Below are positions 1-9,956 of a stretch of DNA of 64,000 nucleotides, piece by piece. Below the pieces are notes generated by a model. It was given only the letters and a program-made list of their open reading frames with translations, had not been told where the DNA came from and searched no databases. Position 1 is the stretch's first letter; each line of letters opens with the position of its first letter. Position numbers and translations under genes: made by a program. This DNA is from Kalmanozyma brasiliensis GHG001 (taxonomy: Eukaryota; Basidiomycota; Ustilaginomycetes; Ustilaginales): assembly GCF_000497045.1 (NCBI RefSeq), contig NW_015961948.1, positions 1,654,535 through 1,718,534 on the forward strand, given 5' to 3'.

Positions 1-259
1 TGGCCAAGAAAAATGCGGAGAGAGAGGCTCAGAGGCAGTATAGATGGACTCCGGCGAATTCACCTAATTTGAAATTTTCAAGACCAGAAGACCAGATCTC
101 AGAATTTGGCAGTTCACCGAGCCAGTAATTCGCCGTACCTGATCGATATCCAGGAAATCATCTCGTGTACGCTTGGTGTTGTTCTTGCCCTTGCGAGCTG
201 TACATCCTCGACACGGGCCGTGACGAGCATTGCGAGGAAGTGTCTGGTCAAGGGATTGT
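1..259 (-). CDS. possible edge of a minus-strand gene (partial, two exons)
   Basis: Tentative. Read on the minus strand, 259-139 is open and basic/cysteine-bearing (it contains CRGCTARKGKNNTKR and then DDFLDIDQ). It ends at a GTACGG donor in phase 0. After a 75-nt candidate intron (138-64, ending AAATTAG) the frame stays open to the window edge (63-1). An acceptor-like TAG lies just upstream at about 260. No branch site of good quality is visible, no start codon is in view and I recognise no family. It could be chance openness in GC-rich DNA. Confidence 0.2.
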
Positions 260-2159
260 CTAGATCATAGTATCAACACGCTACTGTTGTTCTGATCGTC
301 GCGGAAGCCCAAGAAGCGACAACAGTGGCGCTGCAACGCGATGAGTCAAGCCACCGAAGCACTCCTCTGCCCTGTCGATCCGGCACAACTAGTCCCTTGC
401 GCGACGCCCTGCATTGGTCAGGAAAGGAAGTCACACTTCCAGGCGATCAAAGCTCGTGTGGGGTGTACAGCACAGCATCGGTGAGTCATCAATGCGCTGC
501 GTCGCTTTCGGGCTCAGTCAGACGGCTAAGTCCGGGGTCAGGGCGTGCCTGCATGAAACGCTTCGGATGAGCCGTTGAACGATGACTGAGTGCGTGGACT
601 CTTCACGTCAGCATCGCATGCACCGAGAGCTGTCACATTTCCTACGACAGGTTGAGAACACTTCCGTCTCATTCACCTTTGTCATACCTCGCACAGCATC
701 GATACGCTACGCAAGCTCAACCTCGAGACATTATCTTTTGCCAATTGAATTTGTCCGAGCGAGATCGAGCCTTGTCACACAAGCTCTGGCTTTGACGTAA
801 CTACCTCAGCAAAGATACAACCTTTCAGTCCGGGAGCAAAGCCTAAAGGGTTGGCGAATCTTCAAGGTTGTCACACCTCATTCTCGGCATAACATAGGCG
901 CAGCTAAGAGGCGTAGCGACGACGCTAGCTACGTCTTTAATCGGAGAGAAAAGTCACCGACGGAGGAATCCATGCGCCAGCCTGTCTGTACCAAGAAAAG
1001 AGACCGCGATTTTCACCACCGCGCGTTGTTGGCTCGCTACCACCCAAACGGCGTTCTTCGCGTCGAGACCCTTTCTGGGTTTGGCCTGCTAGCAAAGTTT
1101 CGACGCTAAACGACCACGCACGGAGATGGCCACGCCAACGAAGAGGTGGTGCGACTTGGCGCCCGAGACAGGATCGACCTCGAAGAAACAAATTCCAGAC
1201 CCCGACCCGCTTCCCCTTTGCAGTGTCGCCCCTGTGTGACCTCTTCCTTTCTATCGCTCCAGACGTCCTTGTCCATCTAGCGTCTGTTCCTGAACCGGGT
1301 GCTTTGTCGTGATCAGCTTATTCTGTCGTACAACGAAGAGCGGTCAGCCTACGGTCCGGCTACCGTTCCAAGTCAAAGCCGGTCCTCATCTTGGAAAGCG
1401 TGGCGACCTCCTCGCCTCCTCGCCTCCTCGCCGTGCGTTGACGGGACCCTGGGGTCTGGCATCGAGCTCTGTCGAAGGAGCAACTCTCTTGCCTCCCTGT
1501 CTGTCTTCCCCGGACGCTGTCCGAATGGCTGGCCAACCACGCGCATACAAGCGTTTTAGCCCTGCATCCTTTTCTCCCCCCTCCGGCACGACGCGGAACC
1601 CTTTGAAACCTTAGCTCTTCTCACTGGCCCGCGGCCAATCAGTCCGGACGTAGGGACCGGCGAGCCAGGTTCTGGTCTTCAGGACCTTCTTCTGCATCAG
1701 TCCTCGCTGTCATTCCTGGTCAGCCAATCAGAGGAATGCTTCCAGTTCACGCCACACCTCGCTTCACATGCAAGCATCGCCGCTCGCTTGCAACTTCGGC
1801 CTCCGCCTAAGGGACCCGTCCTCCGTAGGCACGTGGCTTCTTCACATCACGGCTCTGCTTTCGACTCGAGTCCTGAAAGGCGCTGTAGCTGGCGCAGTAG
1901 AGCGCAGTCTGGTGCGTAAACTTAGTTGTAGCGTCGCGACGACGGCTGGCAACAACAGGATCTGCGACCAGATCGGGCGATGTTGATCCGATCTTGTCAA
2001 CGCCGAATTCACCGAGCTTCGAGATTGCCGAACGACCCCGCAGTTCACTCCGCTCGCGGTTAGAAGCCCTGCATCAACGCGATTGGGCCATCCACAGCCG
2101 CGAATAGCTCCCTACGTCCACTGACCATCAGTGTCCTGAGCCAAGCAGCCTACCTTCCG
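260..2159. other. 1.9 kb intergenic region upstream of the GH2 gene
   Basis: No convincing gene. The open frames here are short, lack ATG starts or lack recognisable domains. Visible features are three perfect copies of CCTCCTCG at 1407-1430 and two CCAATCA boxes at 1635-1641 and 1724-1730. The boxes lie about 430-525 bp before the GH2 start and are possible CCAAT-binding (HAP complex) sites. No tRNA-like arms were seen. Confidence 0.4.
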
Positions 2160-4238
2160 ATGCCAGCGCCTAGGAGCAACAATAGCTCGTCAAGCAAAGC
2201 AAAGCGGCCTAGACAAAGTCGAAGCCAGCCAACAAATGCACAAGCCATGCCCTCAAAAGATGTCTCAGAAGACTTCGACCCATCCTTCTCGCGGCTTGGA
2301 GAGAAACTGCCGCTTCTAGGATACTGGGACTTTGCGCCCGACGACGACGACTTTGGTCTGCAGCAGCGATGGTATCGAAAAGCCGACCTTTTGGAGAATG
2401 GCTGTTACATTGACGTACCATGGTCTTGCGATACCGCGGCTTCCGGACTGGAAGAGCCGCGCCCACACAAGATCGTATGGTATCGACGCGACATAGGCAG
2501 GAACAGGCTCAAATTGTCTCATCAGCTCCCTTCCGGCAAGGACGCAATGGCGCGATGCTTCATCCACTTTGGTGCCGTCGACTACCAATGTACCGTCTGG
2601 GTGGAAGGCTCCATGGTGGGCACCCACGTCGGCGGTCACACGCCCTTCTCTTTCGAGATCACCAACCAAGTGAAAGACGTGCTGTACAGCGACAAGGCGG
2701 ATGACAAGCTCACCATCGTAGTACGCGCCCAAGACTCGCTGAACGACATGTCGCAACCTCGAGGCAAACAGTACTGGAAGCAGAATGCGCAGGGATTCTC
2801 AAAGCCGGAGAGCATCTTCTACACGCCGACCACGGGCATCTGGCAGGACGTCTATCTGGAGTATCGGCCGTTGAAACACATCAAGAGCGCGCACTTTGCC
2901 AGTGATATCGATGCTGGCACGGTGCGCGCCGATGTTGTGGTGGATCTGATCGAGACCGTCTCGCACGTCCAATTGCTCACCAAGCCCGAGAATTGGATGA
3001 CATTCACCGTCAAACTAGACGGCAAGATCATCACCACATGCAAAACTATGGTCAGCCACGAAACAAACAGCTGCTCCACCGTCATCAACGTTAGACAAGC
3101 AGGAACGCAGCCGCACGGATCTATGCGCACTCGGATGACGACGCCCGGCGTACTGCCACCGGAGGTCAATCGCGATCGGTGGGATAACGGATTGGCACTT
3201 TGGTCGCCAGAAAGCCCCACCCTCTACACAGTGGAGCTCGCCCTCAGCAACACGATGAACAAGGACGTCGATGTCGTCTGCAGCTACTTTGGCATGCGCA
3301 AGGTGTCGATCGACGATCAGGGCCGCTTCTGCCTCAACAATCGCGTCTACTTTCAAAAGCTCATCCTCAACCAAGGCTACTGGCCGGAGAGCGGCATGAC
3401 TCCGCTGGACGATGCCGACTACGCCAAAGACATACAACAGATCAAGCAGATGGGGTTCAACGGCGTGCGCATGCACCAGAAGGTGGAATCGCCACGTTTT
3501 GTCTACGAAGCCGACCGCCTAGGCTTGCTTGTATGGGGCGAGATGGCCAACGCGTACGAGTTCAGCACGAGCTACGTCGAGCGCTTCACTAAGGAGTGGA
3601 TCGACGTGGTGCGTCGTGACATGTCGCATCCATGCATTGTAGCCTGGGTGCCTGTCAACGAGTCGTGGGGTGTGCCCCACCTCAACACGTCTGCTCAGCA
3701 AAGGGCGCACCTGCAATCGCTCTATTACCTCACCAAAGCGATCGACCCGACCCGACCCGTCATCGACAACGACGGGTGGCAGCACGTCGAAACGGACATG
3801 ATCACAGTGCACGACTATCGAACCGCGCCGGAACTCGAAGCAGGCTTCTCGAGTCGTGCTGCCACCTTGCAGGAACGGGTGACTGGCTATCCGATCCTCC
3901 TTCCACCGCTGATCTCCAGCCCGCGACGCGACGGGCTCCCCATCCTCTGCACCGAATTTGGCGGTCTAGCGTTGCGTGTCGACAACGTCCAAACCACCGC
4001 CAACGGCGTCAACTGGGGCTACGCCAATGCCTCCGACTCGCAAGACTTCCTGCGCATCTTTGAGGCTCAAGTCAAAGCTCTCACGAAGGCGAGATCTGCC
4101 GATGGCAACCGGATCGTCCAAGGCTTCTGTTGGACGCAGTTCGCCGATGTCGAACAGGAGGTCAACGGGCTCGTCACCAAAGATCGACAATTCAAGATCC
4201 CGCCCGAGCAGATCAAGGCCATCCTCGACGCCATCTAA
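2160..4238 (+). CDS. glycoside hydrolase family 2 protein (beta-galactosidase/glucuronidase-like), intracellular
   Basis: A 692-residue single-exon protein with GH2 layout. A low-complexity Ser/Lys N-terminus (1-35) is followed by a jelly-roll sugar-binding domain (about 45-235), an immunoglobulin-like sandwich (about 240-400) and a C-terminal TIM barrel (about 405-690). The catalytic acid/base is Glu501 in VNESWG and the nucleophile is Glu599 in CTEFGG; both are intact. There is no signal peptide, so it probably acts in the cytosol on imported oligosaccharides or glycosides. The length is close to beta-glucuronidase and short GH2 enzymes rather than the long LacZ type, and the substrate cannot be told from sequence. 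It converges on BFR1, with only 105 bp between the two stop codons. Confidence 0.9.
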   Translation: MPAPRSNNSSSSKAKRPRQSRSQPTNAQAMPSKDVSEDFDPSFSRLGEKLPLLGYWDFAPDDDDFGLQQRWYRKADLLENGCYIDVPWSCDTAASGLEEPRPHKIVWYRRDIGRNRLKLSHQLPSGKDAMARCFIHFGAVDYQCTVWVEGSMVGTHVGGHTPFSFEITNQVKDVLYSDKADDKLTIVVRAQDSLNDMSQPRGKQYWKQNAQGFSKPESIFYTPTTGIWQDVYLEYRPLKHIKSAHFASDIDAGTVRADVVVDLIETVSHVQLLTKPENWMTFTVKLDGKIITTCKTMVSHETNSCSTVINVRQAGTQPHGSMRTRMTTPGVLPPEVNRDRWDNGLALWSPESPTLYTVELALSNTMNKDVDVVCSYFGMRKVSIDDQGRFCLNNRVYFQKLILNQGYWPESGMTPLDDADYAKDIQQIKQMGFNGVRMHQKVESPRFVYEADRLGLLVWGEMANAYEFSTSYVERFTKEWIDVVRRDMSHPCIVAWVPVNESWGVPHLNTSAQQRAHLQSLYYLTKAIDPTRPVIDNDGWQHVETDMITVHDYRTAPELEAGFSSRAATLQERVTGYPILLPPLISSPRRDGLPILCTEFGGLALRVDNVQTTANGVNWGYANASDSQDFLRIFEAQVKALTKARSADGNRIVQGFCWTQFADVEQEVNGLVTKDRQFKIPPEQIKAILDAI

Positions 4239-4343
4239 AGCTCAACGCATTGCTGTGTATCAGAACACATCACGACGCATGCAAACGTGATGCAAGTATG
4301 TATTTTTCTTACAGAGCTGTATAATAGAAAATGATCTTTGGGA

Positions 4344-5825
4344 TCAGGCCTCGACCTTGTCCTCGGTCGCCTCGAGGCTCGACTTTGCGAGCAGCTTCTC
4401 GACCTTGTCGACGTTCTCCTTGGTGACTCGGGCCTGGTTGCTGACAAAGTAGTGCTTCTTGAGCTTGAGGTTCTCTACGACGCGACCGACGTCGGCGGCG
4501 TTTGCGGGAGGGGGGATGCTGAGCGCGAGCAGCGCCGAGAGGGTTCCCAGCGGCACGTTGAGCTTGCCACCTTCCGTCGCGATGTTCTCATCTGCATCTG
4601 CGGCGTTGAGGTCGAGAGGAGTACCGCGCTTACCCCGTCCTTTGGGCTTACGGTTCTTGGCGTTACCCGCAAAGTACGTCTCCTCCTCCACGTTCTTCTG
4701 CTTGAGCACGGCACCTTTGGGAACCATAGCGCCCTCGTTGACCTGGCGCAGGTTGAGCGCTTTCCCGCCCACCGACTTGGTCTCCTCCGTCTTGGCCTCT
4801 TCCGCCGAAGCGCCGCCCTTGGAGAAGTAGTTGATCAGCACGTCGCAGTCCTCGATCTCCTTGGCGAAGGCGGGCAGAGCGGCGTCCTCGCGCATCTGCG
4901 TCTCGTGTTCCTTCCTCTTCTCCGCTTCGTGTGCGGCGCGTTCCTCGCGTTGTTTGGCGACGCGCTTCTCACGTTCCTGGTTGAGCTTGGCGTAGAACGT
5001 GTCGTTAGCGGCGCGGAAAGCGGCTTGACGATCGCGTCTGGTCTGGTACAGCGCATCGAGTTGGCTCGAGAGAGCGGTGCGTTGGTCGAGCAGCTTGCCG
5101 CGCGATCCAGCCTGCTTATCCTGTTCGGCCTGGATGCTGTCCAGCTCCGACTTGATCTCGTCGTACCGCTTGTTGAGCGCCTTGGCCTCGGGACTGTCGA
5201 GCGTCGCCTTGAGGCTGTCCACCTTGGCCCGGTCCGCATCGATCGACGACTGCAACGTGTCGAAGTTCTCCACGACCTTGCGGTTCTTCTTGAGCTGCGA
5301 GATTTCCGACAATGCCTTCTTCTCCTCGACCAGCTTCATGGATCCCGATTCGACCTGCGCCTCGAGTCGCTGGATACGCGAGTCGACGTCGGCGGTGGAT
5401 TTGTACGGCGTCTTGCTCTTGGCCTGCTGGAGATCCTTGATCTTTTTGCCGATGGATTCCTGGAGGGTTCGGAGATCTTCGAGCGTCTTGCCGCGGGCAC
5501 CCTTGGAGCCGGCCTGCTGGTTGCGCAGCTCGTCCAGCTGGGATCGCAGTTCGGCACGACGAATGCCGGCGGGGGAGTCCTTGGACGGCCCAGCACCGGA
5601 CAGAAGCGAACGGACCTGATTGAGCTTCTTCTGGACAGATTCGATCTGCTTGGACAGCTTGTCGAGCTCGGCGGTGTTGGCAGCAGCGTCGGGCTTGCCG
5701 CCGGCGAGCTTGGCGATCTCGACGGCATCAGGGTTGCCCGCGGGTCGGTCGTGCTGCTTCTTCTCGCCGTTGCTGCCGTTGGTGGTGGCGGCGGCTGCGG
5801 CCGGGGCAGCGGTGGTGTCTGCCAT
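4344..5825 (-). CDS. BFR1: BFR1-like nuclear segregation / polysome-associated mRNA-binding protein
   Basis: A 493-residue, highly charged, mostly coiled-coil protein. After an Ala/Thr-rich N-terminus, heptad-like helices run from about residue 50 to 340 with many Lys, Glu and Gln. A basic patch near 395-405 (KNRKPKGRGKRG) and a compact C-terminal region (about 430-485) follow. This matches the layout and length of fungal Bfr1 (about 470 residues), which associates with mRNPs and polysomes at the ER with Scp160 and affects ploidy and secretion. The ATG at 5825 is the only sensible start. It is divergent from the TMEM14 gene and shares a 441 bp promoter region. The complementary strand is also open across the gene; I treat that as a codon-bias shadow. 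Confidence 0.85.
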   Translation of the reverse strand: MADTTAAPAAAAATTNGSNGEKKQHDRPAGNPDAVEIAKLAGGKPDAAANTAELDKLSKQIESVQKKLNQVRSLLSGAGPSKDSPAGIRRAELRSQLDELRNQQAGSKGARGKTLEDLRTLQESIGKKIKDLQQAKSKTPYKSTADVDSRIQRLEAQVESGSMKLVEEKKALSEISQLKKNRKVVENFDTLQSSIDADRAKVDSLKATLDSPEAKALNKRYDEIKSELDSIQAEQDKQAGSRGKLLDQRTALSSQLDALYQTRRDRQAAFRAANDTFYAKLNQEREKRVAKQREERAAHEAEKRKEHETQMREDAALPAFAKEIEDCDVLINYFSKGGASAEEAKTEETKSVGGKALNLRQVNEGAMVPKGAVLKQKNVEEETYFAGNAKNRKPKGRGKRGTPLDLNAADADENIATEGGKLNVPLGTLSALLALSIPPPANAADVGRVVENLKLKKHYFVSNQARVTKENVDKVEKLLAKSSLEATEDKVEA

Positions 5826-6266
5826 TATGAACTAGGTAGGAGAAACAAGGAGGACACAGAAGGATGATGAGGAGAGGAAGACGGGAAGAAGGGGGAGGAT
5901 GTTGTGTGCTTGCGTGGAAGGGTTGCGAATGCGGGCGTGGGGATGCCCAGACACAGAGCTCTGTCTTGGCTGCCCGCTTTGAGAGAGGCTAGAAGAAAGG
6001 GCGGCACACGAGCTCGACCCAACCCTCCAAAGCCCACAAAGTCTAGATCTCATCTGACTCTGAGCTCAACCTCGCAAGCTTCTCGACGTTGGAAGAAGCC
6101 GAATTTTCAATGTGAGCATGTTAGACCTCAACCACGCCATCACTGATCCGACCGACGCTCAAGCCAACCTCGCTCGTCAAGGATCCTCTTTTTTACGACG
6201 CAGTCACTCCTTCTCATACCACCACTTTGCTCTCATCACAACTTCACTTGCAGCAGCAGAATTACG
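5826..6266. promoter_or_regulatory. shared divergent promoter region BFR1 / TMEM14
   Basis: The 441 bp between two divergent starts. The side next to the TMEM14 gene is pyrimidine- and CA-rich (about 6190-6260), typical of a fungal 5' leader. The BFR1 side is A/G-rich on the plus strand, which is CT-rich in BFR1's own sense. No TATA box or other recognisable motif was found. Confidence 0.4.
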
Positions 6267-6665
6267 ATGTCGGAACACCCAGCATTCACCATGGCCGGCC
6301 TCTGCGCCGTAGGCGGCATCATCGGATTCGCCAAGACGCGCTCGCTTCCCTCCCTCGTCGCCGGAGTCGGTGTGGGTGCCCTCTACGCTCTCGCCGCAAC
6401 TCGCATCAAGAACGGCGGCGACTACGGCTACGAGATCGCTTCAGGCGCCAGCGCCTTGCTGTTCGCGAGCTCGGCGCCAAGATTCAGGAAGGGCCCGGTG
6501 CCCATGGGCTTGTCAATCACCGCGGCACTCGCGCTCGGGTACTACGGCAAAAAGGTACGTGGTTCAAGGAGTCTAGACAAGCAAGGCGGTTCGGGCACTA
6601 CTTACTGACAAATGGCGTATATTTGATTCGGCTCGTGGAAACAGGTGTATGAGTTCAGGCAATGA
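6267..6665 (+). CDS. TMEM14 family (UPF0136) small membrane protein, two exons
   Basis: Exon 1 is 6267-6554 and exon 2 is 6645-6665. The intron (6555-6644, 90 nt) has a GTACGT donor, a CTGAC branch site at about 6605-6609 and an AACAG acceptor. Splicing in phase 0 turns GKK into GKKVYEFRQ, giving a 102-residue protein. Without splicing the frame would end with an unrelated tail. Four hydrophobic segments rich in Gly and Ala, and the family's tail YYGKKVYE, mark it as TMEM14. Members of this family are small inner mitochondrial or ER membrane proteins; mammalian TMEM14C is linked to porphyrin/haem transport. The role in fungi is not established. The gene converges on the neighbouring surface-protein gene, with 173 bp between them. 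Confidence 0.85.
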
Positions 6666-6838
6666 TACCATCGTGCGGAGCTTCGCCCTCATGTCTCGCT
6701 CGAGGCTTTCCGGGCGCTTACGCAATGAACATTTCTCGCATCAGACAGGGGCATCGCAGTCGGCCACGAACATGAATATGATTGTCCAGATTAAAAGCAA
6801 AGAGTACATGTGGTCCACGGTGCCTCTAACGTCCGCAC

Positions 6839-8446
6839 CTAAAAAGCGCCTCCGACCTGCCCTCGTCCCGGAGCCGGTGCTGGTGGGGCCTGCCTGCCGG
6901 CGCCGCTCTGCAGCCACCCGCCGTACTCTGGCGGCAGCTCGTCGACGACCTCCTCCTCCTCCTCATCGCTCTCGGGCTGGGGCAGAGCGCCGCCGTCGGT
7001 GTGCTGGACGACCCGTCTCGGTGCCCTGTTGTCGCGCCTCTGCTGAGCGGCTGCCTGTTGAGCTTTGGATGGGGAGCGCGAGGCGGTGTGGAGAGATGCG
7101 CCTGTGTGTGAGTCGGATGTGTAGTCTGCGATGGCATTGCGGGAGGAGAATGGGTTTGAGTGCGCCGAGGTGTTGCTCGGGCGAGGCGGGTAGTCGTCGC
7201 TCGGCGACACGCCGGGTGAGCTGTTGAGACCGGCGGCGGTGAGCAGGTCGCCGTAGCTCGCATTGGCCGATACAGGCGAGGTCATCTCGAGGCTCTGGCC
7301 GTCTCCGCCCTCCGAGGATAGGGCGTGGTGCCGTGGATCGTACACGAAAGGCGAGACGCTGTAGGACTGCGCATGGCCAGAGGACGTATTGTCTTCTGCT
7401 GGACTGCTGCGGAAGGGTCGGAGTGGGCGGCTGGGTCGGAGATTGGCCCATTCGTTGTCGTCATCGTCGCCATCAAGATCGACAAAGCGCACCTCCTCGC
7501 GCCGTGCCAGATCGCGTTTGGCCCTTTGCCTCCTTCGATACAACAGGAAGGCTATCAAGCACCCGATGGCGACTCCGAGCGCGATCGCTCCACCAATGGC
7601 GCCTCCTGCAATGGCACCGGTCGATTTGGAACCAGAACTGCTTTGCGATGTCGAGATGGCGCCTGGCAAATTGTTGTAGGTGGCGACATTATTGGCAATG
7701 GGCAGGGCGGTGGTGATCTTGTTGGGCAATTGGTAGTTTCCGGCTAGACACGCCGGGCTAAAGGTCGAGGGTCCGACGGTAAAGATTTGGCTGGCACCGC
7801 CACTGCCCGGACCTGATGCATCGCCGAGAACCGTCTGAAATTGTGTGCCCTGCGCGAAAGGAACGAGGGTGGTGTAGATGAAGTTGGAGATGTTGAGCGT
7901 CGCACTATCGGGGACCTGGACTGAGACGGGCGTGCCTCCTAGAGGGATGAAGCTGATGGTGAAGGGTCGGGTGCCTCGATCGCCGACATTGTAGAACCTG
8001 ACCTGACCGCATTGGATCATGCTGGTGCCGTTGGAGGAATCTGCTGCGTAGGTAAAGGCGGCGCTGCCGGTGTAGGCAGGGCAGTTGGATGTGGAGCCGG
8101 AGGGAGTGTTGATACCGAGAGCCTGAGTGGTGTTGCCATCGCCCAGCGAGTCTGCAACGGTGACAGTATACGAGGTGAAGCCGCCGGTGGGGGGAGGAAC
8201 GACATATTGGAAAGTGATGTGATCCGAGCCAGGTTGATAGTCGCTGTTGATGCGGTAGGTTTGCACAAAGCCGTGATTGGCTGCGATCCAGACCGTGTAT
8301 GGGAAAGCTTGCGGTTCGGCTTTCCAGGTGACGTTGAGCGGCGCGCACTGCTGCGAGACAGAGACGGTGATTGGAAAGGCAGCCGTCGAGGTGGACAGAG
8401 CGAGGCAAGCCAGCAACGCTATCAAAGTCGAGTACCGCTGCCACAT
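6839..8446 (-). CDS. secreted type I membrane protein with Ser-rich cytoplasmic tail, unknown function
   Basis: A 535-residue protein starting at the ATG at 8446; upstream in-frame codons have no ATG. Residues 1-23 are a signal peptide (hydrophobic core then AAF). Residues 24-260 form a beta-rich ectodomain with five cysteines (34, 122, 146, 233 plus the leader) and N-glycosylation sequons. A short Ser/Thr stalk (264-276) follows, then a Gly/Ala-rich transmembrane helix (277-303), a basic stop-transfer RRRQRAKR and a long low-complexity tail. The tail carries acidic runs (DGDDDDNE, ESDEEEEE). This layout is seen in many basidiomycete surface proteins and in sensor-like proteins of the WSC/Mid2 type, but no WSC cysteine pattern is present. 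I do not recognise a specific family. Confidence 0.8.
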   Translation of the reverse strand: MWQRYSTLIALLACLALSTSTAAFPITVSVSQQCAPLNVTWKAEPQAFPYTVWIAANHGFVQTYRINSDYQPGSDHITFQYVVPPPTGGFTSYTVTVADSLGDGNTTQALGINTPSGSTSNCPAYTGSAAFTYAADSSNGTSMIQCGQVRFYNVGDRGTRPFTISFIPLGGTPVSVQVPDSATLNISNFIYTTLVPFAQGTQFQTVLGDASGPGSGGASQIFTVGPSTFSPACLAGNYQLPNKITTALPIANNVATYNNLPGAISTSQSSSGSKSTGAIAGGAIGGAIALGVAIGCLIAFLLYRRRQRAKRDLARREEVRFVDLDGDDDDNEWANLRPSRPLRPFRSSPAEDNTSSGHAQSYSVSPFVYDPRHHALSSEGGDGQSLEMTSPVSANASYGDLLTAAGLNSSPGVSPSDDYPPRPSNTSAHSNPFSSRNAIADYTSDSHTGASLHTASRSPSKAQQAAAQQRRDNRAPRRVVQHTDGGALPQPESDEEEEEVVDELPPEYGGWLQSGAGRQAPPAPAPGRGQVGGAF

Positions 8447-9956
8447 TGTGAAACGCTCCGTCCTGTTCGACAGAGAGAGTGCCACTGTGATACTGCTCGA
8501 ATCTATGCGGCGGACGCGATTGGCCTGAGCTGATTTGAGTGTCTTCTTGAGTCCAAGCCTAAGGGCGCGTTGTCAGCAACGCAGACATGAGTGTGTAGGC
8601 ACGATCGAGGGTCGGAAGTCGTCCGATGAGAAGCAAGGATTGGGTCTGCTTCTGCACTTCCTGCGCAGAGAATCGAGTTCGTCGCCGGTGCTGGGGTGCT
8701 GCGATAGTCAGCGGGGAGCAAGAGCGATCGGACAGAGCCGATTGCGTAGGAGCTTGTAAAGGAGCGTCGGAAGCTGACCGATGGGATCTAAGAGGGCTCA
8801 GTTGGCAAGCAGAGCCGGGACCGTCGCGATGGAGAGCCACGCAACAAGCCAGTTGACGTGTCGGAGGTGCTGAGTAAGATTGGTGGGAGCGAGAGGGTGA
8901 GGACGAGAGGGGAGATGATGGCAGCGATTGCACAACGTACGCCCAAGTGTGGAGAGAGCCAAGCCGGACCCGCCAAACCCTTTCCTGCTCACTCAAGTTT
9001 CCACGCGGAGCTGCAATTGGATTTTTTGACTGAGCCCTTCGGCCTGGCTGGCTGGCCTTTGCGCTCGCGTGTGTTCGGCATGATTTTCCCTTCGCGACGC
9101 CAGCAGCTCAGACCCTCCTTGATCGGCGTGGCCCAGCACCTACACAAGCACTCACCAATGTTAGCGGATAGCAAGTGAAGCTCAATATATAGCTCAACCT
9201 TGGGTACCCGCGACACTTCAGATCCATCTGCGAATGCAGGGCGTCCATGCTTTCAGCCTGAAGCCTAACCCAAAGCGTTCGCACGAAATTTAGCCTCAAA
9301 AAGGGAATTTCTTGGCGTGGCCTCGGCGCGTTTCTTTCGTCTGTGTTCACATGGTAGGGGGGGCGCGCAGCTAAGACAGGCATATCACGCTTCCGATTTG
9401 GGATTCGTAGCCGAGGTCTACTGTCGCCGTCACCATAGGAGCTTACCGAACGGCTGCAGAAGGCAAGGGCATAACCAAGCAGCTGTCTGCGAGCGCGGGC
9501 GGACACTTCGACGGTGAGATCCGAGATCGGCCCCCGATCGACACTTGCTCCACGGACACAAATTTAGTGCGAAAGTGGTTTCCGACGGAGCACAAATTTG
9601 AGCGCTGTCACGAGCCTGACAGCGGATGCTAGAAGCGTCCGAACCCGTCCCGGACGCGAGATCAACACGTCCGACAGTCCGATCAAGATCAATTCGAATG
9701 CTGCGTTCCGTTGGTGTTGATGTGACTCCTTCGTATGACGGCTACAACTATCGTCCGCGCTGCTGAGTCTCGCTGACGCCTCCACGACTTTGTATGAGGG
9801 ACTCCAAAGGTATAAGATGAGCACATCTCGTCGTCCAGATTGCCAGATTGAGACATCAACATCCGCCTACCCACCTTGCGATCTCATACACAGGCGCTAC
9901 ACCTCCTCTGTTCCCCTCCTCAAAGCATCGTCGACTCGCTAAGTGCCGCATCCGCC
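8447..9956. promoter_or_regulatory. 1.5 kb divergent promoter region (surface protein / MFS transporter)
   Basis: No gene is supported here. A TATA-like GGTATAAGA lies at about 9809-9817, roughly 140 bp before the MFS start. An AT-rich AATATATAG stands near 9184. The leader just before the MFS start (9880-9955) is CT-rich. Small open frames on both strands have no recognisable content. Confidence 0.35.

Noticed and set aside
4338..5867. Plus-strand open frame of about 500 codons opposite BFR1
   Set aside because: It mirrors the coding strand exactly, has Leu/Val/Arg-rich composition typical of antisense to GC-ending codons, and shows no domain. BFR1 on the minus strand explains the openness.
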